Part shown: one piece after another, positions 1 to 7,566 of the stretch
Layout of the letters: each line of letters begins with the position of its first letter
Position numbering within the stretch: position 1 is the first letter of the stretch
NCBI GenBank assembly: GCA_964433875.1
Contig: CAYSSO010000026.1
Coordinates: 1 to 26,728 of the forward strand
Length of the DNA stretch: 26,728 bases
Source: Athalassotoga sp964433875
Lineage (GTDB): Bacteria > Thermotogota > Thermotogae > Mesoaciditogales > Mesoaciditogaceae
Direction: 5' to 3'
Program-made: the position numbers and the translations under genes
The notes under the pieces: generated by a model
Told to the model about the DNA's origin: nothing
Seen by the model: the letters and a program-made list of their open reading frames with translations, nothing else
Database searches by the model: none

Positions 1-908
1 CCTTTTAGCGCACCAAGTTCGGCACCTTCTATGTCCATTTTTATGAAGTCGACGTGATCTAATTTTTGATCTTCTACAAATTTGTCTATTGTCGTAACCT
101 TTACCCTTTCATCTCCACTCAAAGATAAAGATCCACTCCCACCTGCACCCTTCATCGATAGAATAATTTCTTTATCGCTTAATGCCATCTTTACAGGAAA
201 AATATTTTGAACATTGTTTTGCTTTACATTCTCTTCAAGAATTTTAAAATTATTGCTTGAAGGCTCAAAAGCATAAACTTTCCCTTCAATTCCGACATAT
301 TTTCTAAACCAAAACGCTGTATCTCCAACATAAGCACCAATATCTAAAACAATATCTCCTTTTGATGGCTCAACTATAGTTGGAATTCTATACTGTTCTA
401 TAAGAAACGCCTCAGAAATAATGCCTGGACTCTCTACTTTAATTTTAAATCCGTCTATTTCTGCGTAAAAATCCTTGAATTTTATCGATTTTGATAATTT
501 TTCAGATTGCTCTTTTGTTATTCTTGGAGTAAACAATTCGTAAGCAGCATTTTCATCTAAAAATGCGTAAACGACTCTGTACTTTACAAACCAGTCATAT
601 TCTCGTTTTGAATTTTCATCTTCGAGCATATCGTAGAATCGATCAAAGGAATCAGGATTTCTAACTGCGAGATTGTAGAATTCCATGCAACTTTTCTTAT
701 CAAAGTAAGAATAAGCAAATTTTGAAGATGATTTCCATTGTTTGGATTTAACTACATGCACATCAAATTTTTCGGTGAATTTGTTTATGTTGGTTCGACG
801 AACTAATTTGAACGGTTTGTAATCTGACATTTGTTTATCGTTTTCTTTTTCGAGATATTCATAAATCTTGGACAATGCTTCATCGATTAAATCTTTCGTG
901 TGAGACAA
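1..908 (-). CDS. FkbM-family SAM-dependent methyltransferase, 3' end cut by the window edge
   Basis: This open frame runs off the left edge, so only the first ~303 residues are visible. The C-terminal part is a class I methyltransferase fold: motif I is VLDIGAYVGDT (residues ~187-197), then YAFEPSSNNF (~212-221), and the FkbM signature DFIKMDIEGAELGALKG near residue 287. Such enzymes usually O-methylate sugars of surface polysaccharides or secondary metabolites. The substrate cannot be told here. The ~150-residue N-terminal part is lysine- and tyrosine-rich and I do not recognise it. The start is taken as TTG at 906-908, five bases after an AAGGGGGGG tract, because a stop lies in frame at 936-938. 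ATG at 828-830 is a fallback. The gene is about 35% GC by eye on sampled lines, against mid-40s for the rest of the window, which suggests horizontal acquisition. Confidence 0.85.
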   Translation of the reverse strand, partial: MSHTKDLIDEALSKIYEYLEKENDKQMSDYKPFKLVRRTNINKFTEKFDVHVVKSKQWKSSSKFAYSYFDKKSCMEFYNLAVRNPDSFDRFYDMLEDENSKREYDWFVKYRVVYAFLDENAAYELFTPRITKEQSEKLSKSIKFKDFYAEIDGFKIKVESPGIISEAFLIEQYRIPTIVEPSKGDIVLDIGAYVGDTAFWFRKYVGIEGKVYAFEPSSNNFKILEENVKQNNVQNIFPVKMALSDKEIILSMKGAGGSGSLSLSGDERVKVTTIDKFVEDQKLDHVDFIKMDIEGAELGALK

Positions 909-927
909 GAGAACCCCCCCTTCTTGG

Positions 928-1050
928 CGTATAGTCTATGGCACATAGCGTATAGCAAATAGTAAAAAAGAGATTAGAGATCAAACTTTAAAGATCGAAA
1001 ACTATGCCAAATAGAGATTAGACTTTAGAGATTAGGCAACTTTAAAGATA
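928..1050. repeat. Short degenerate direct-repeat tract in the leader of the methyltransferase gene
   Basis: Several short words recur. GCGTATAG occurs at 928-935 and 948-955. AGAGATTAG occurs near 969, 1013 and 1027. The word ACTTTAAAGAT occurs near 985 and 1039. CTATGNCANATAG-like words occur near 936 and 1002. The units are imperfect and irregularly spaced, so this is not a CRISPR. It lies in the presumed 5' UTR of the minus-strand gene. Confidence 0.5.
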
Positions 1051-1056
1051 ACATAA

Positions 1057-1085
1057 TGATTTTATCACATTTTTTGATAAAATCA
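1057..1085. promoter_or_regulatory. Perfect inverted repeat over a minus-strand promoter (possible operator)
   Basis: TGATTTTATCA (1057-1067) and TGATAAAATCA (1075-1085) are exact reverse complements separated by seven bases. On the minus strand the same bases contain a promoter-like pair: TTGATT (1081-1086) and TAAAAT (1059-1064), separated by 16 nt. A protein dimer bound at the palindrome would cover both hexamers. The promoter reads toward the methyltransferase gene. There is no U-tract, so it is not a terminator. The operator role is inferred. Confidence 0.5.
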
Positions 1086-1182
1086 AGTTGATCGGCATTG
1101 TTGTTAAGGAATATGCGGTTAAAAGTTTGGATCAGTTGACTAAGATTCGATGATTGCGGGCGAGTTTACCAAATATAACAAA

Positions 1183-1205
1183 AAACTCCTCTTTTCGAGG
1201 AGTTT
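1183..1205 (-). terminator. Rho-independent terminator of tRNA-Glu
   Basis: On the minus strand AAACTCCTC and GAGGAGTTT form a 9-bp stem around a five-base loop, followed by a short T run. It begins one base after the CCA end of tRNA-Glu and so ends that transcript. Confidence 0.85.
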
Positions 1206-1206
1206 C

Positions 1207-1281
1207 TGGCAGCCCTACGGGGAATCGAACCCCGGTCTTCTGGCTGAGAACCAGACGGACTAGCCACTATCCGATAGGGCC
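1207..1281 (-). tRNA. tRNA-Glu (anticodon CTC)
   Basis: The minus strand folds as a full cloverleaf. The acceptor is GGCCCTA paired with TAGGGCT, with a G-U closing pair. The anticodon stem TCTGG/CCAGA holds the loop TTCTCAG (anticodon CTC), and the T-arm has GGTTCGATTCC. The discriminator is G73 and CCA is encoded. It has its own promoter on the right and a terminator on the left. Confidence 0.95.
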
Positions 1282-1287
1282 AAAAAT

Positions 1288-1316
1288 ATGATATCATAGT
1301 TATGTGTTTCTTTCAA
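1288..1316 (-). promoter_or_regulatory. Promoter of tRNA-Glu
   Basis: On the minus strand TTGAAA (1311-1316) and TATCAT (1288-1293) are separated by 17 nt. The -10 box lies six bases before the tRNA 5' end, so the transcript has almost no leader. The -10 context, TATGATATCAT, resembles that of the tRNA-Thr promoter at 17789. Confidence 0.75.
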
Positions 1317-1329
1317 AATAAAAGCATGT

Positions 1330-1335
1330 TAAAAT
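1330..1335 (+). promoter_or_regulatory. Possible -10 box for the plus-strand array
   Basis: TAAAAT lies 21 bases before the start codon of the PEGA protein. No convincing -35 box is present at 16-18 nt; the best is TTTCTT at 1307-1312. This is the only spacer upstream of the array, so a promoter must be near. Confidence 0.3.
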
Positions 1336-1356
1336 TCGTTTGAGGAGGGGAGTAAG

Positions 1357-2316
1357 ATGAAAAGAGCATTTTTTCTTACACTCGCGATAATATCCGTGCT
1401 TGTTATGTCATTGTATGCCAACGCGAGCGTGCAGGATATAATCATAACCCCGACCCAGCCTTCTTCTTTGACTATAAATGTATGGACAGACAGACCCGCA
1501 GGAGCCACATATTACCCGGGCGATAGTATTCACATATATTTTAAGACCTCTCAAAACGCGTATGTCACAATATACGATTACACGACTGACGGAAATGTAA
1601 GGGTTATCTTTCCAAACTTTTTTCAGCGCGATAACTTCGTAAGAGGCGGTATGGTCTACGTTATACCCAATCCGAATTACGACTACAATCTTACAGTCTC
1701 GGGCCCCAATGGCCGTGAGATAATAGAAGCGATAGCGTCAACGACTCCGCTTGTCCAACCACCACTTCCGTCGAACAAGGCCTTCGGAGTGATTCCAGAA
1801 GGACCCAATTATTTGCAAAAGTTGAAACTCGATATAACGGGAAAGAATGTGGCCGTGGGTGTGACTTACTTTTACGTGGGCTTTGTCCCTTCTACCGGTA
1901 TAGTCCACTTCGAATCCCAGCCTGCCGGTGCAACGCTTTACGTTGATGGCATCTACGAAGGGATAACGCCTCTCGATTTACAACTTGCCGAGGGAGAACA
2001 TCTCGCAGTTTTCTGGTACAATAACACAAATATTTCAAAGACTTTTCATGTCGATCCCAACACTTACAACACGGTGCGCGTCTCATTTTACCCCCAGCAA
2101 AGTTCTAATTTCAACATCAATTTCAACACATCACCGTCCGGAGCGATGATCTTTGTCAACGGAAGGATGTTAGGAATCTCTCCATGCGTTGTGAATTTAG
2201 CGGCGGGAACTTATCAGGTGACAATAATAAAGCCAGACTATTCGACGATCGTCACGCAGATCTCTGTGAGTCGGGATCAAAATTTCAATTTTAATCTATA
2301 CAAATTGAATTTTTAG
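1357..2316 (+). CDS. Secreted DUF4384 and double PEGA-domain envelope protein
   Basis: The 319-residue protein starts with a clear signal peptide (MKRAFFLTLA, hydrophobic to ~20, likely cleavage after ANA at ~23). Residues ~38-128 resemble DUF4384, with a 'GDSIHIYFKTSQNAYVTIYD' segment and the aromatic run FPNFFQRDN. Two PEGA repeats follow at ~181-245 (QPAGATLYVDGIYEGITP) and ~252-317 (SPSGAMIFVNGRMLGISP). PEGA domains are beta-sandwich modules of exported surface or periplasmic proteins. DUF4384 often accompanies them in proteins thought to sit in the envelope. No enzymatic residues are visible, so the function is unknown beyond a cell-envelope role. ATG is preceded by GAGGAGGGG. It is the first gene of the array, 26 nt before kamA. 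Confidence 0.85.
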   Translation: MKRAFFLTLAIISVLVMSLYANASVQDIIITPTQPSSLTINVWTDRPAGATYYPGDSIHIYFKTSQNAYVTIYDYTTDGNVRVIFPNFFQRDNFVRGGMVYVIPNPNYDYNLTVSGPNGREIIEAIASTTPLVQPPLPSNKAFGVIPEGPNYLQKLKLDITGKNVAVGVTYFYVGFVPSTGIVHFESQPAGATLYVDGIYEGITPLDLQLAEGEHLAVFWYNNTNISKTFHVDPNTYNTVRVSFYPQQSSNFNINFNTSPSGAMIFVNGRMLGISPCVVNLAAGTYQVTIIKPDYSTIVTQISVSRDQNFNFNLYKLNF

Positions 2317-2342
2317 AGTATACGTAAAAGAGGAGGAAGCGT

Positions 2343-3620
2343 ATGAGAGATTACAGAGAAATACCTATATGGAAGGATGTAAGCAAGGATCAGTGGAATG
2401 ACTGGCACTGGCAGATCGCAAACAGGATAATGGATGCGGACAAACTTTCACAGGTAATTCCTTTAGACGATGACGAAAAAAGGGCGATAACTACAAGCCT
2501 CAAACATTTAAGGATGGCAATAACGCCTTACTACGCAACGCTTATAAATATCGACGATCCAAAGGATCCGATAAGAAAACAGGCTGTTCCGACTATGAAT
2601 GAACTTTACAAAGCGCCGAATGAGAGCAGAGATCCTTTGTTTGAGGATGTCGATTCCCCAGTCTACGGTCTTACGCACAGATATCCCGATCGTGTGCTCG
2701 CCCTTGTGACGGATCAGTGCTCGATGTATTGCAGGCATTGCACTCGAAGAAGGAAGGCGGGAGAGACGGATATGCCGATGCCTCTCGACAAGATAGATGC
2801 GATGGCGGAATATGTCTCTTCCCATCCGGAAATAAGAGATGTGCTTTTGTCAGGCGGGGATCCATTCACGCTGTCGACCGAAAGACTTGAGTTGATAATA
2901 AAGAAGTTTAGAGCGATCAAACATGTCGAGATCGTCAGAATAGGAACGAGGACTCCTGTCGTCATGCCTCAAAGGATCACAGACGAACTTGTCGATATGC
3001 TCAAAAAATACCATCCTATCTGGGTGAACGTGCATTTTAACCATCCAAACGAGATAACTCCGGACTCCGAAAGGGCTCTCGCCAAACTTGCAGATGCGGG
3101 AATCCCTCTCGGAAATCAATCCGTGCTTTTGAGAGGGGTCAATGACTGTCCTCAGGTCATGAAAAAACTCGTTCATCTTCTCGTCAAAAACCGTGTAAGG
3201 CCCTATTACATTTATCAATGCGATCTCTCCGAAGGCCTTTCTCACTTTCGCACCTCTGTGGCGCGCGGCATAGAGATAATAGAGTATCTAAGAGGACACA
3301 CATCCGGCTTTGCGGTTCCGACATATGTCATAGACGCGCCCGGCGGAGGCGGAAAGATACCAATCGAGCCGCAATATCTCATCTCGATGGGAGCGGGAAA
3401 GGTTGTGCTGAGAAATTACGAAGGCGGGATCTTTACCTATGAAGAGCCCGACGATTACAAGCCTTCGTGCGATCAAAATTACATAGACAAAACCGAGCAA
3501 AGCACAGTGGGAATTTCGGGCCTGCTTGAAGGGGCGCACAAATTTTTAATTCCATACGGCAATGAAAGGAGAAAGCGGATAAATCTTTGGAAGAGATCAA
3601 AGACAAAGAAAGAGTCTTAA
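2343..3620 (+). CDS. kamA: Lysine 2,3-aminomutase (radical SAM, PLP-dependent)
   Basis: The enzyme converts L-lysine to L-beta-lysine, using S-adenosylmethionine, a [4Fe-4S] cluster and PLP. The 425-residue sequence has the radical-SAM triad C126-x3-C130-x2-C133 (CSMYCRHC) and LLSGGDPF at ~168-175. It also has PGGGGKIP with K338 as the expected PLP lysine, plus D294 and D331, which match the aspartates that bind substrate lysine in the clostridial enzyme. Length and N-terminus (WKDVSKDQWNDWHWQ) match true KamA rather than the shorter EpmB. AGGAGGA precedes the ATG. The product can feed lysine fermentation, beta-lysine osmolytes or antibiotics. None of kamD/E, kdd, kce or ablB is in the window, so the pathway is open. 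Confidence 0.93.
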   Translation: MRDYREIPIWKDVSKDQWNDWHWQIANRIMDADKLSQVIPLDDDEKRAITTSLKHLRMAITPYYATLINIDDPKDPIRKQAVPTMNELYKAPNESRDPLFEDVDSPVYGLTHRYPDRVLALVTDQCSMYCRHCTRRRKAGETDMPMPLDKIDAMAEYVSSHPEIRDVLLSGGDPFTLSTERLELIIKKFRAIKHVEIVRIGTRTPVVMPQRITDELVDMLKKYHPIWVNVHFNHPNEITPDSERALAKLADAGIPLGNQSVLLRGVNDCPQVMKKLVHLLVKNRVRPYYIYQCDLSEGLSHFRTSVARGIEIIEYLRGHTSGFAVPTYVIDAPGGGGKIPIEPQYLISMGAGKVVLRNYEGGIFTYEEPDDYKPSCDQNYIDKTEQSTVGISGLLEGAHKFLIPYGNERRKRINLWKRSKTKKES

Positions 3621-4492
3621 GAGAGATCGAAAAGTACAAAAAAATAGCGGTCATAGGCCTTGCCAAAAATGTCGGCAAGACGACAGTTGTCAATTATCTT
3701 GCCGACAACCTTTCTAACGTGTGTGTGTTGACGATAGGAAGAGATGGCGAGGAGAGGGATGTGCTCTACGGGACAAAAAAGCCTCCGGTGATCTTGAAGA
3801 AGGGAAATTTCGCCGTGATCCCTTACGAATTTGTGGGAGGAAATCTCGAGATAATCGATACATTCGATCTCGTAGCCGGGAAATTTGCCCTTGTGATGGC
3901 AAGGATAGATACCCAGATTCAGGTCGCGCGAATTGGCGGCTTTGATTTCACAAATGATATGGCCGATTACCTTCTCGAGTTCTGCGATAAGGTTATAATA
4001 GATGGCGCATTCGGAAGAATGGGCATCGCGCCGTACATGGATACGAATATAATCGTTTGCGGGACGGCCGCGGGTGATCTCAAATCAAATGCGAGAAAGA
4101 TAAAGAAGTTAATGGCAAAGAAGGTTGATCCCGAGATCGAAGAGAAGATCCTTCCTCATCAAGATTCTATCGTTTTAATCGGAAAGGAGGATAGAATCTT
4201 CGATCCCGATCTTATTGAAGAAGCAGTTAAAGCCTCTGCCAACGCCGATTTTGTCTATATTCCGCGCGTTATCGATCAGTTTACATTTTCGCGCGTAAAG
4301 TCTTCTCTCGTCGTTCCTTCGGCCGATTTTGTGCTGGGAGATGGGGATTTTTTCGTGCTCAAAAAGATAAATATCTCGGCGATAGCGGTTAATTCGGTCT
4401 CTTCAAGAGATGAGGCGCCTTCGATTTTGATAGATGGACTAAAAAGCATTTTCGATGATATAATTATCTTTGATGTGCTTTACGATCCTTAA
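3587..4492 (+). CDS. P-loop ATPase resembling KamB, the lysine 5,6-aminomutase reactivase subunit
   Basis: The 301-residue protein has a Walker A motif, GLAKNVGKT (24-32), and then TIGRDGEERDVLYGTKKP. From memory of the family, these features match KamB-like proteins, which work with a MutS-like ATPase (KamC) to reactivate adenosylcobalamin-dependent lysine 5,6-aminomutase. IIDGAFGRMG (~137-146) may be the Walker B region. The start must be TTG at 3587: a stop sits in frame at 3563-3565 and no earlier start exists. It overlaps kamA by 34 nt, with AAAGGAG about 15 nt upstream, so translation is probably coupled to kamA. No kamC, kamD or kamE is in the window, so a role as a KamA helper or another metallo-cofactor chaperone is equally possible. 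Confidence 0.6.
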   Translation: MEEIKDKERVLREIEKYKKIAVIGLAKNVGKTTVVNYLADNLSNVCVLTIGRDGEERDVLYGTKKPPVILKKGNFAVIPYEFVGGNLEIIDTFDLVAGKFALVMARIDTQIQVARIGGFDFTNDMADYLLEFCDKVIIDGAFGRMGIAPYMDTNIIVCGTAAGDLKSNARKIKKLMAKKVDPEIEEKILPHQDSIVLIGKEDRIFDPDLIEEAVKASANADFVYIPRVIDQFTFSRVKSSLVVPSADFVLGDGDFFVLKKINISAIAVNSVSSRDEAPSILIDGLKSIFDDIIIFDVLYDP

Positions 4493-4504
4493 GGAGGTCT
4501 CAAA

Positions 4505-5593
4505 ATGGAATTCATTCTCAACAGGGAAATACTCTCTTCTCATTTGGATTCTTTATCCAGAGCAGTTGCTTCAAGACCCATAAGACCTATCCTCAATGGC
4601 GTTCACTTCGATCTAAAGGATGGACTGACTCTTACCGCCACCGACATGGAATTTACCGTCAGATCGAAGATCCCGGAGGTAAAAGGAGATAAATCCTTTG
4701 TGGTAGACGCAAAGACGGTAAATGAGATAGTAAAGAGCCTTCCAGACAAAGAGGTAAAGTTTTCGATAGACGGACAGAAACTCGAAATTCTTTCGGGAAA
4801 GAGCAAGTTCCAAATTTTCATCCAGGATGGTGCCGAGTTCCCAGATGTTAAGGTCCCGTCCGATGGCATTGAATTTTCGATGAAAAGGGCGCAACTTTAT
4901 TCAATGCTTGAAAGGGTTGCATTCAGCGCGGCCACAGATGAGAATATGAAAAATCTTAACGGCGTTTACATAGAGATTGAGAATGGAATTTCAAGGGCCG
5001 TTGCCGTTGACGGCTTTAGGATGGCTTTGGTTGAGGGAAAGATAGACGAGAAGATAAACATAAACTTCCTGCTTTCTTTGAGGGCCGTCAAAGAACTTTT
5101 GAGGGTTTTGTCTTTGACAAATGTCGAAAATGTGAATTTGAAATTCGAAAACAGGCAGATTTCATTCGAGTTCGACAACATGATCTTCATATGCAAGATC
5201 GTCGATGCAGAATTTCCAAATTACAAAAGAGTCATCCCCGACGAGTTCAAAACGAAGATCGTAGTTGATAGAAATGAGTTAAAATCGGCCGTAAGGCGTG
5301 TCAGCATAATAACGAGAAGCGGATCGGAGACCATAAAGTTTAACATAGAAAAAGACAAGATGAAGATCTCCTCGAAAAGCGCCGATTTGGGAGAGGCCGA
5401 GGAGGTTGTCGATATTCAGATGGAGGGAGAGCCTATAATGATAGCCTTTAATCCAAATTTCATTCTCGATGCTTTGAATCACACGGACGAGGACAAAATA
5501 CAACTTAGTTTTGTAGATTCAAACAAACCCCTTATGATCGACACGGTAGATCTTAAGGGTTATTTCTTTATAATCATGCCGGTGAGATTGTAA
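4505..5593 (+). CDS. dnaN: DNA polymerase III beta subunit (sliding clamp)
   Basis: The clamp forms a dimeric ring around DNA and tethers polymerase III and other partners. The 362-residue length is normal for three DnaN folds. Family marks are the N-terminal MEFILNREIL with SRAVASRPIRPILNGV, VAVDGFRMALVEG in the middle domain, FPNYKRVIP before the third domain, and the C-terminal IIMPVRL, which matches the usual MPMRL end. TAAGGAGGT gives both the stop of the upstream gene and the ribosome binding site. dnaN sits here in a metabolic array, not beside dnaA; no dnaA gene or DnaA-box cluster was seen nearby. Confidence 0.95.
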   Translation: MEFILNREILSSHLDSLSRAVASRPIRPILNGVHFDLKDGLTLTATDMEFTVRSKIPEVKGDKSFVVDAKTVNEIVKSLPDKEVKFSIDGQKLEILSGKSKFQIFIQDGAEFPDVKVPSDGIEFSMKRAQLYSMLERVAFSAATDENMKNLNGVYIEIENGISRAVAVDGFRMALVEGKIDEKININFLLSLRAVKELLRVLSLTNVENVNLKFENRQISFEFDNMIFICKIVDAEFPNYKRVIPDEFKTKIVVDRNELKSAVRRVSIITRSGSETIKFNIEKDKMKISSKSADLGEAEEVVDIQMEGEPIMIAFNPNFILDALNHTDEDKIQLSFVDSNKPLMIDTVDLKGYFFIIMPVRL

Positions 5594-6069
5594 TGAGGGC
5601 CGGTATAGGGTACGACACTCACAGATTCGTAGACGGAAACAAGGTTATCCTCGGAGGAGTTGAGATTCCTTATATAAAAAGGCTTGAAGGTCATAGCGAC
5701 GCCGATGTGGTCATTCACGCGATAGCAGACGCTATCCTTGGCGCGAGCGGCCTGGGAGACATAGGGATCCACTTCCCTCCTTCAGATCCGAGATACAAAG
5801 GAATCTCCTCTTTGGTTATACTCGAAAAGGTCAAGAATATGATACTCAAAGAGAACCTATCGATAGAATATATAGACGTTATGGTCATGCTCGAAGAGCC
5901 CAAGATCTCCCCTTACATAGAAGAGATGAAGAAAAAGATATCTCAGACTTTAAACGTTAATTTCTCGAGAATAAGCATAAAGGCGACGACAAATGAAGGA
6001 ATGGGCTTTATAGGAAGAAAAGAAGGCGCATCGGCGATGGCCATCTGTCTTTTGAAAGAACCAGCATGA
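5593..6069 (+). CDS. ispF: 2-C-methyl-D-erythritol 2,4-cyclodiphosphate synthase
   Basis: IspF cyclises CDP-methylerythritol 2-phosphate to MEcPP in the MEP isoprenoid pathway. The 158-residue length is typical. The zinc ligands D8 and H10 lie in GIGYDTHRF, and H42 in the SDADVVIHAIADAILGA segment. The substrate and CMP loop GLGDIGIHFPPSDPRYKG and the C-terminal TTNEGMGFIGRKEGASAMA are present. Its ATG overlaps the last base of the dnaN stop (TAATG), and its own stop overlaps the next start (ATGA), which implies translational coupling. No other MEP gene is in the window. Confidence 0.96.
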   Translation: MRAGIGYDTHRFVDGNKVILGGVEIPYIKRLEGHSDADVVIHAIADAILGASGLGDIGIHFPPSDPRYKGISSLVILEKVKNMILKENLSIEYIDVMVMLEEPKISPYIEEMKKKISQTLNVNFSRISIKATTNEGMGFIGRKEGASAMAICLLKEPA

Positions 6070-6866
6070 ATTTTATAGGGAATATAACGATAGGTCAGTT
6101 TATACCCAAAAATTCCATCCTCCATTCGGCCGACCCAAGAAGCAAATTGATTTTCATGATCATCTTCATAGTGGCGATTTTTTTGTCCACGAATTTTTAC
6201 CAGTACGCCATTTTGTCTCTCTTCGTGATCTCTTTAATGCTTTTAAGCAAGATATCCCCGCTTTATTATCTCAAAGGCGTCAGGTCTCTTTGGATTTTAA
6301 TAGTTCTGACGGCGATCTTTCAAATTTTTTCGGGAGGAGGCAATGTGATTCTTTCTCTCGGCCCTTTGAGGATAACGGATATGGCGATATACAACACGAT
6401 CTTTATAGTCTTAAGGCTTGTTCTCATAATAGTTGCCGCCTCCTTGTTGACCTTTACGACCTCCCCCATCCAGATCGCTGACGGAATAGAAGGACTTATG
6501 AGGATCTTTAGATTCCCCCGCGAATGGTCCCACGACTTTTCAATGATGATGAGTATAGCCTTTAGATTTATTCCTGTGCTTTCGATGGAGGCAGATCACA
6601 TAATAAGGGCCCAACTCTCGAGAGGCGCAACCTTTGATAGAGGTGGACTTATCCAGAGAGCGAAGGGAATGATACCTTTGATAGTTCCGCTTTTTGTCGG
6701 ATCTATGAAGATGGCAGACGATCTTGCCATAGCGATGGAGGCGAGATGTTACAGAGGGTATGAGGGGAGAACTAAGTTCAGAGAGATGCATTTCAGAAAA
6801 AGGGATTATTTTATAATGGGATTTGGTTTGTTCATCGTTATCTCTATTTTGGCCGTTAGGATGTGA
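6066..6866 (+). CDS. ecfT: Energy-coupling factor (ECF) transporter T component
   Basis: EcfT is the membrane scaffold that links a vitamin- or metal-binding S component to the paired EcfA ATPases. The 266-residue protein starts with HSADPRSKL (20-28), typical of the family, has about five hydrophobic segments (~27-62, 73-90, 100-122, 195-212, 247-264), and has the two coupling motifs: SRG at 185-187 and EARCYRGYEGR at ~225-235. It overlaps ispF by ATGA. No EcfA or S component lies in the window, so the ATPases and substrate are unknown. Confidence 0.88.
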   Translation: MNFIGNITIGQFIPKNSILHSADPRSKLIFMIIFIVAIFLSTNFYQYAILSLFVISLMLLSKISPLYYLKGVRSLWILIVLTAIFQIFSGGGNVILSLGPLRITDMAIYNTIFIVLRLVLIIVAASLLTFTTSPIQIADGIEGLMRIFRFPREWSHDFSMMMSIAFRFIPVLSMEADHIIRAQLSRGATFDRGGLIQRAKGMIPLIVPLFVGSMKMADDLAIAMEARCYRGYEGRTKFREMHFRKRDYFIMGFGLFIVISILAVRM

Positions 6867-6870
6867 AAGA

Positions 6871-7566
6871 ATGAGAGCAGAGGTTTTGCTTTTGCCGTCT
6901 AAACCGCGACTTGATTCTTACGATCTTGTCATAATAATAGACACTTTGAGAGCGACGACGGTTATTTCAAGGGCAATCTACAAAGGGGCGATGGGCGTCT
7001 ATCCGGCAATTTCGATTCCAAAGGCGAGAAGTTTGAAAAAGATCATTCCGAACGCCGTCCTTGCGGGCGAGAGGAAGGCTTTCAAGATAAAAGGCTTCGA
7101 TCTTGGAAATTCTCCGTCTGAATTCACCCAAGAAAGTGTCGGAGGAAAAAATGTTATAATCACCACAACAAATGGAACAAAGGCCGTTGAAAAGTACAAT
7201 GGTTACGGAGCGGTTGTCGCAATGGCACTTTCAAATCTCAAGGCGGTGTACGAGTATTCTAAAAATTTTAACAATTTGCTCATCGTCTGTGCGGGAAGCC
7301 ACGGAGAGGTTTCCCTCGAGGATACATACACGGCCGGAAGGTTTTTGAGCCTTTTTGACATGATAGGACTCAATGACGGCGGAATACTTGCCCGCGAGAT
7401 CGCACGTGAGGATCCGTCAAAGATTTTGAAGATCTCCCGCCACGGCAGGTATCTTTCAGAGATAGGAATGTATTTGGATATAGAAGAATCTTTAGTTGAA
7501 AATGATGTTGTGCCGATTTTGAAAACCGATCTTAACAACATAAAATTTTTTGGAGGTGCAAGGTGA
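6871..7566 (+). CDS. comB: 2-phosphosulfolactate phosphatase family protein (ComB)
   Basis: ComB removes phosphate from 2-phosphosulfolactate, the second step of one route to coenzyme M, but is common in bacteria without methanogenesis. In the 231-residue protein, DTLRATT (24-30), GER (66-68), FDLGNSPSE (~76-84), TTTNGT (98-103) and AGSHGEVSLEDTYTAG (~131-146) match the family. ATG at 6871 is chosen because family members begin just before the VLLLPS strand. An upstream GTG at 6823 would extend it into ecfT with an unlike sequence. The 3' end overlaps the next start as GTGA. ComA, ComC or other sulfolactate genes are absent here, so the physiological substrate is uncertain. Confidence 0.85.
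   Translation: MRAEVLLLPSKPRLDSYDLVIIIDTLRATTVISRAIYKGAMGVYPAISIPKARSLKKIIPNAVLAGERKAFKIKGFDLGNSPSEFTQESVGGKNVIITTTNGTKAVEKYNGYGAVVAMALSNLKAVYEYSKNFNNLLIVCAGSHGEVSLEDTYTAGRFLSLFDMIGLNDGGILAREIAREDPSKILKISRHGRYLSEIGMYLDIEESLVENDVVPILKTDLNNIKFFGGAR

Larger units (their letters stand above)
909..1206. other. AT-rich intergenic stretch between fkbM-like gene and tRNA-Glu
   Basis: No gene is supported here. On the minus strand the stretch holds the presumed promoter and ~150-nt leader of the methyltransferase gene, a tract of short imperfect repeats (about 928-1050), a perfect 11-bp inverted repeat (1057-1085), and the tRNA-Glu terminator (1183-1205). I see nothing recognisable in 1090-1177. Confidence 0.6.

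Noticed and set aside
939..957. Sigma-54 promoter (TGGCAC followed by a GC)
   Set aside because: TGGCAC at 939 lacks a correctly spaced TTGC; the distance to the next GC is wrong.
928..1050. CRISPR array
   Set aside because: The repeats are short, imperfect and unevenly spaced, and there are no cas genes.
1057..1085. Inverted repeat as an intrinsic terminator
   Set aside because: The stem is AT-rich and no T-run follows it on either strand. It overlaps promoter-like hexamers instead.
2343..3620. KamA as part of an N-acetyl-beta-lysine osmolyte pair (AblA-AblB)
   Set aside because: The next gene is a P-loop protein, not an acetyltransferase. No ablB is in the window, although one could be elsewhere.
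6823..6870. Upstream GTG start for comB
   Set aside because: The extra 16 residues derive from the ecfT 3' end in another frame and do not resemble ComB N-termini.
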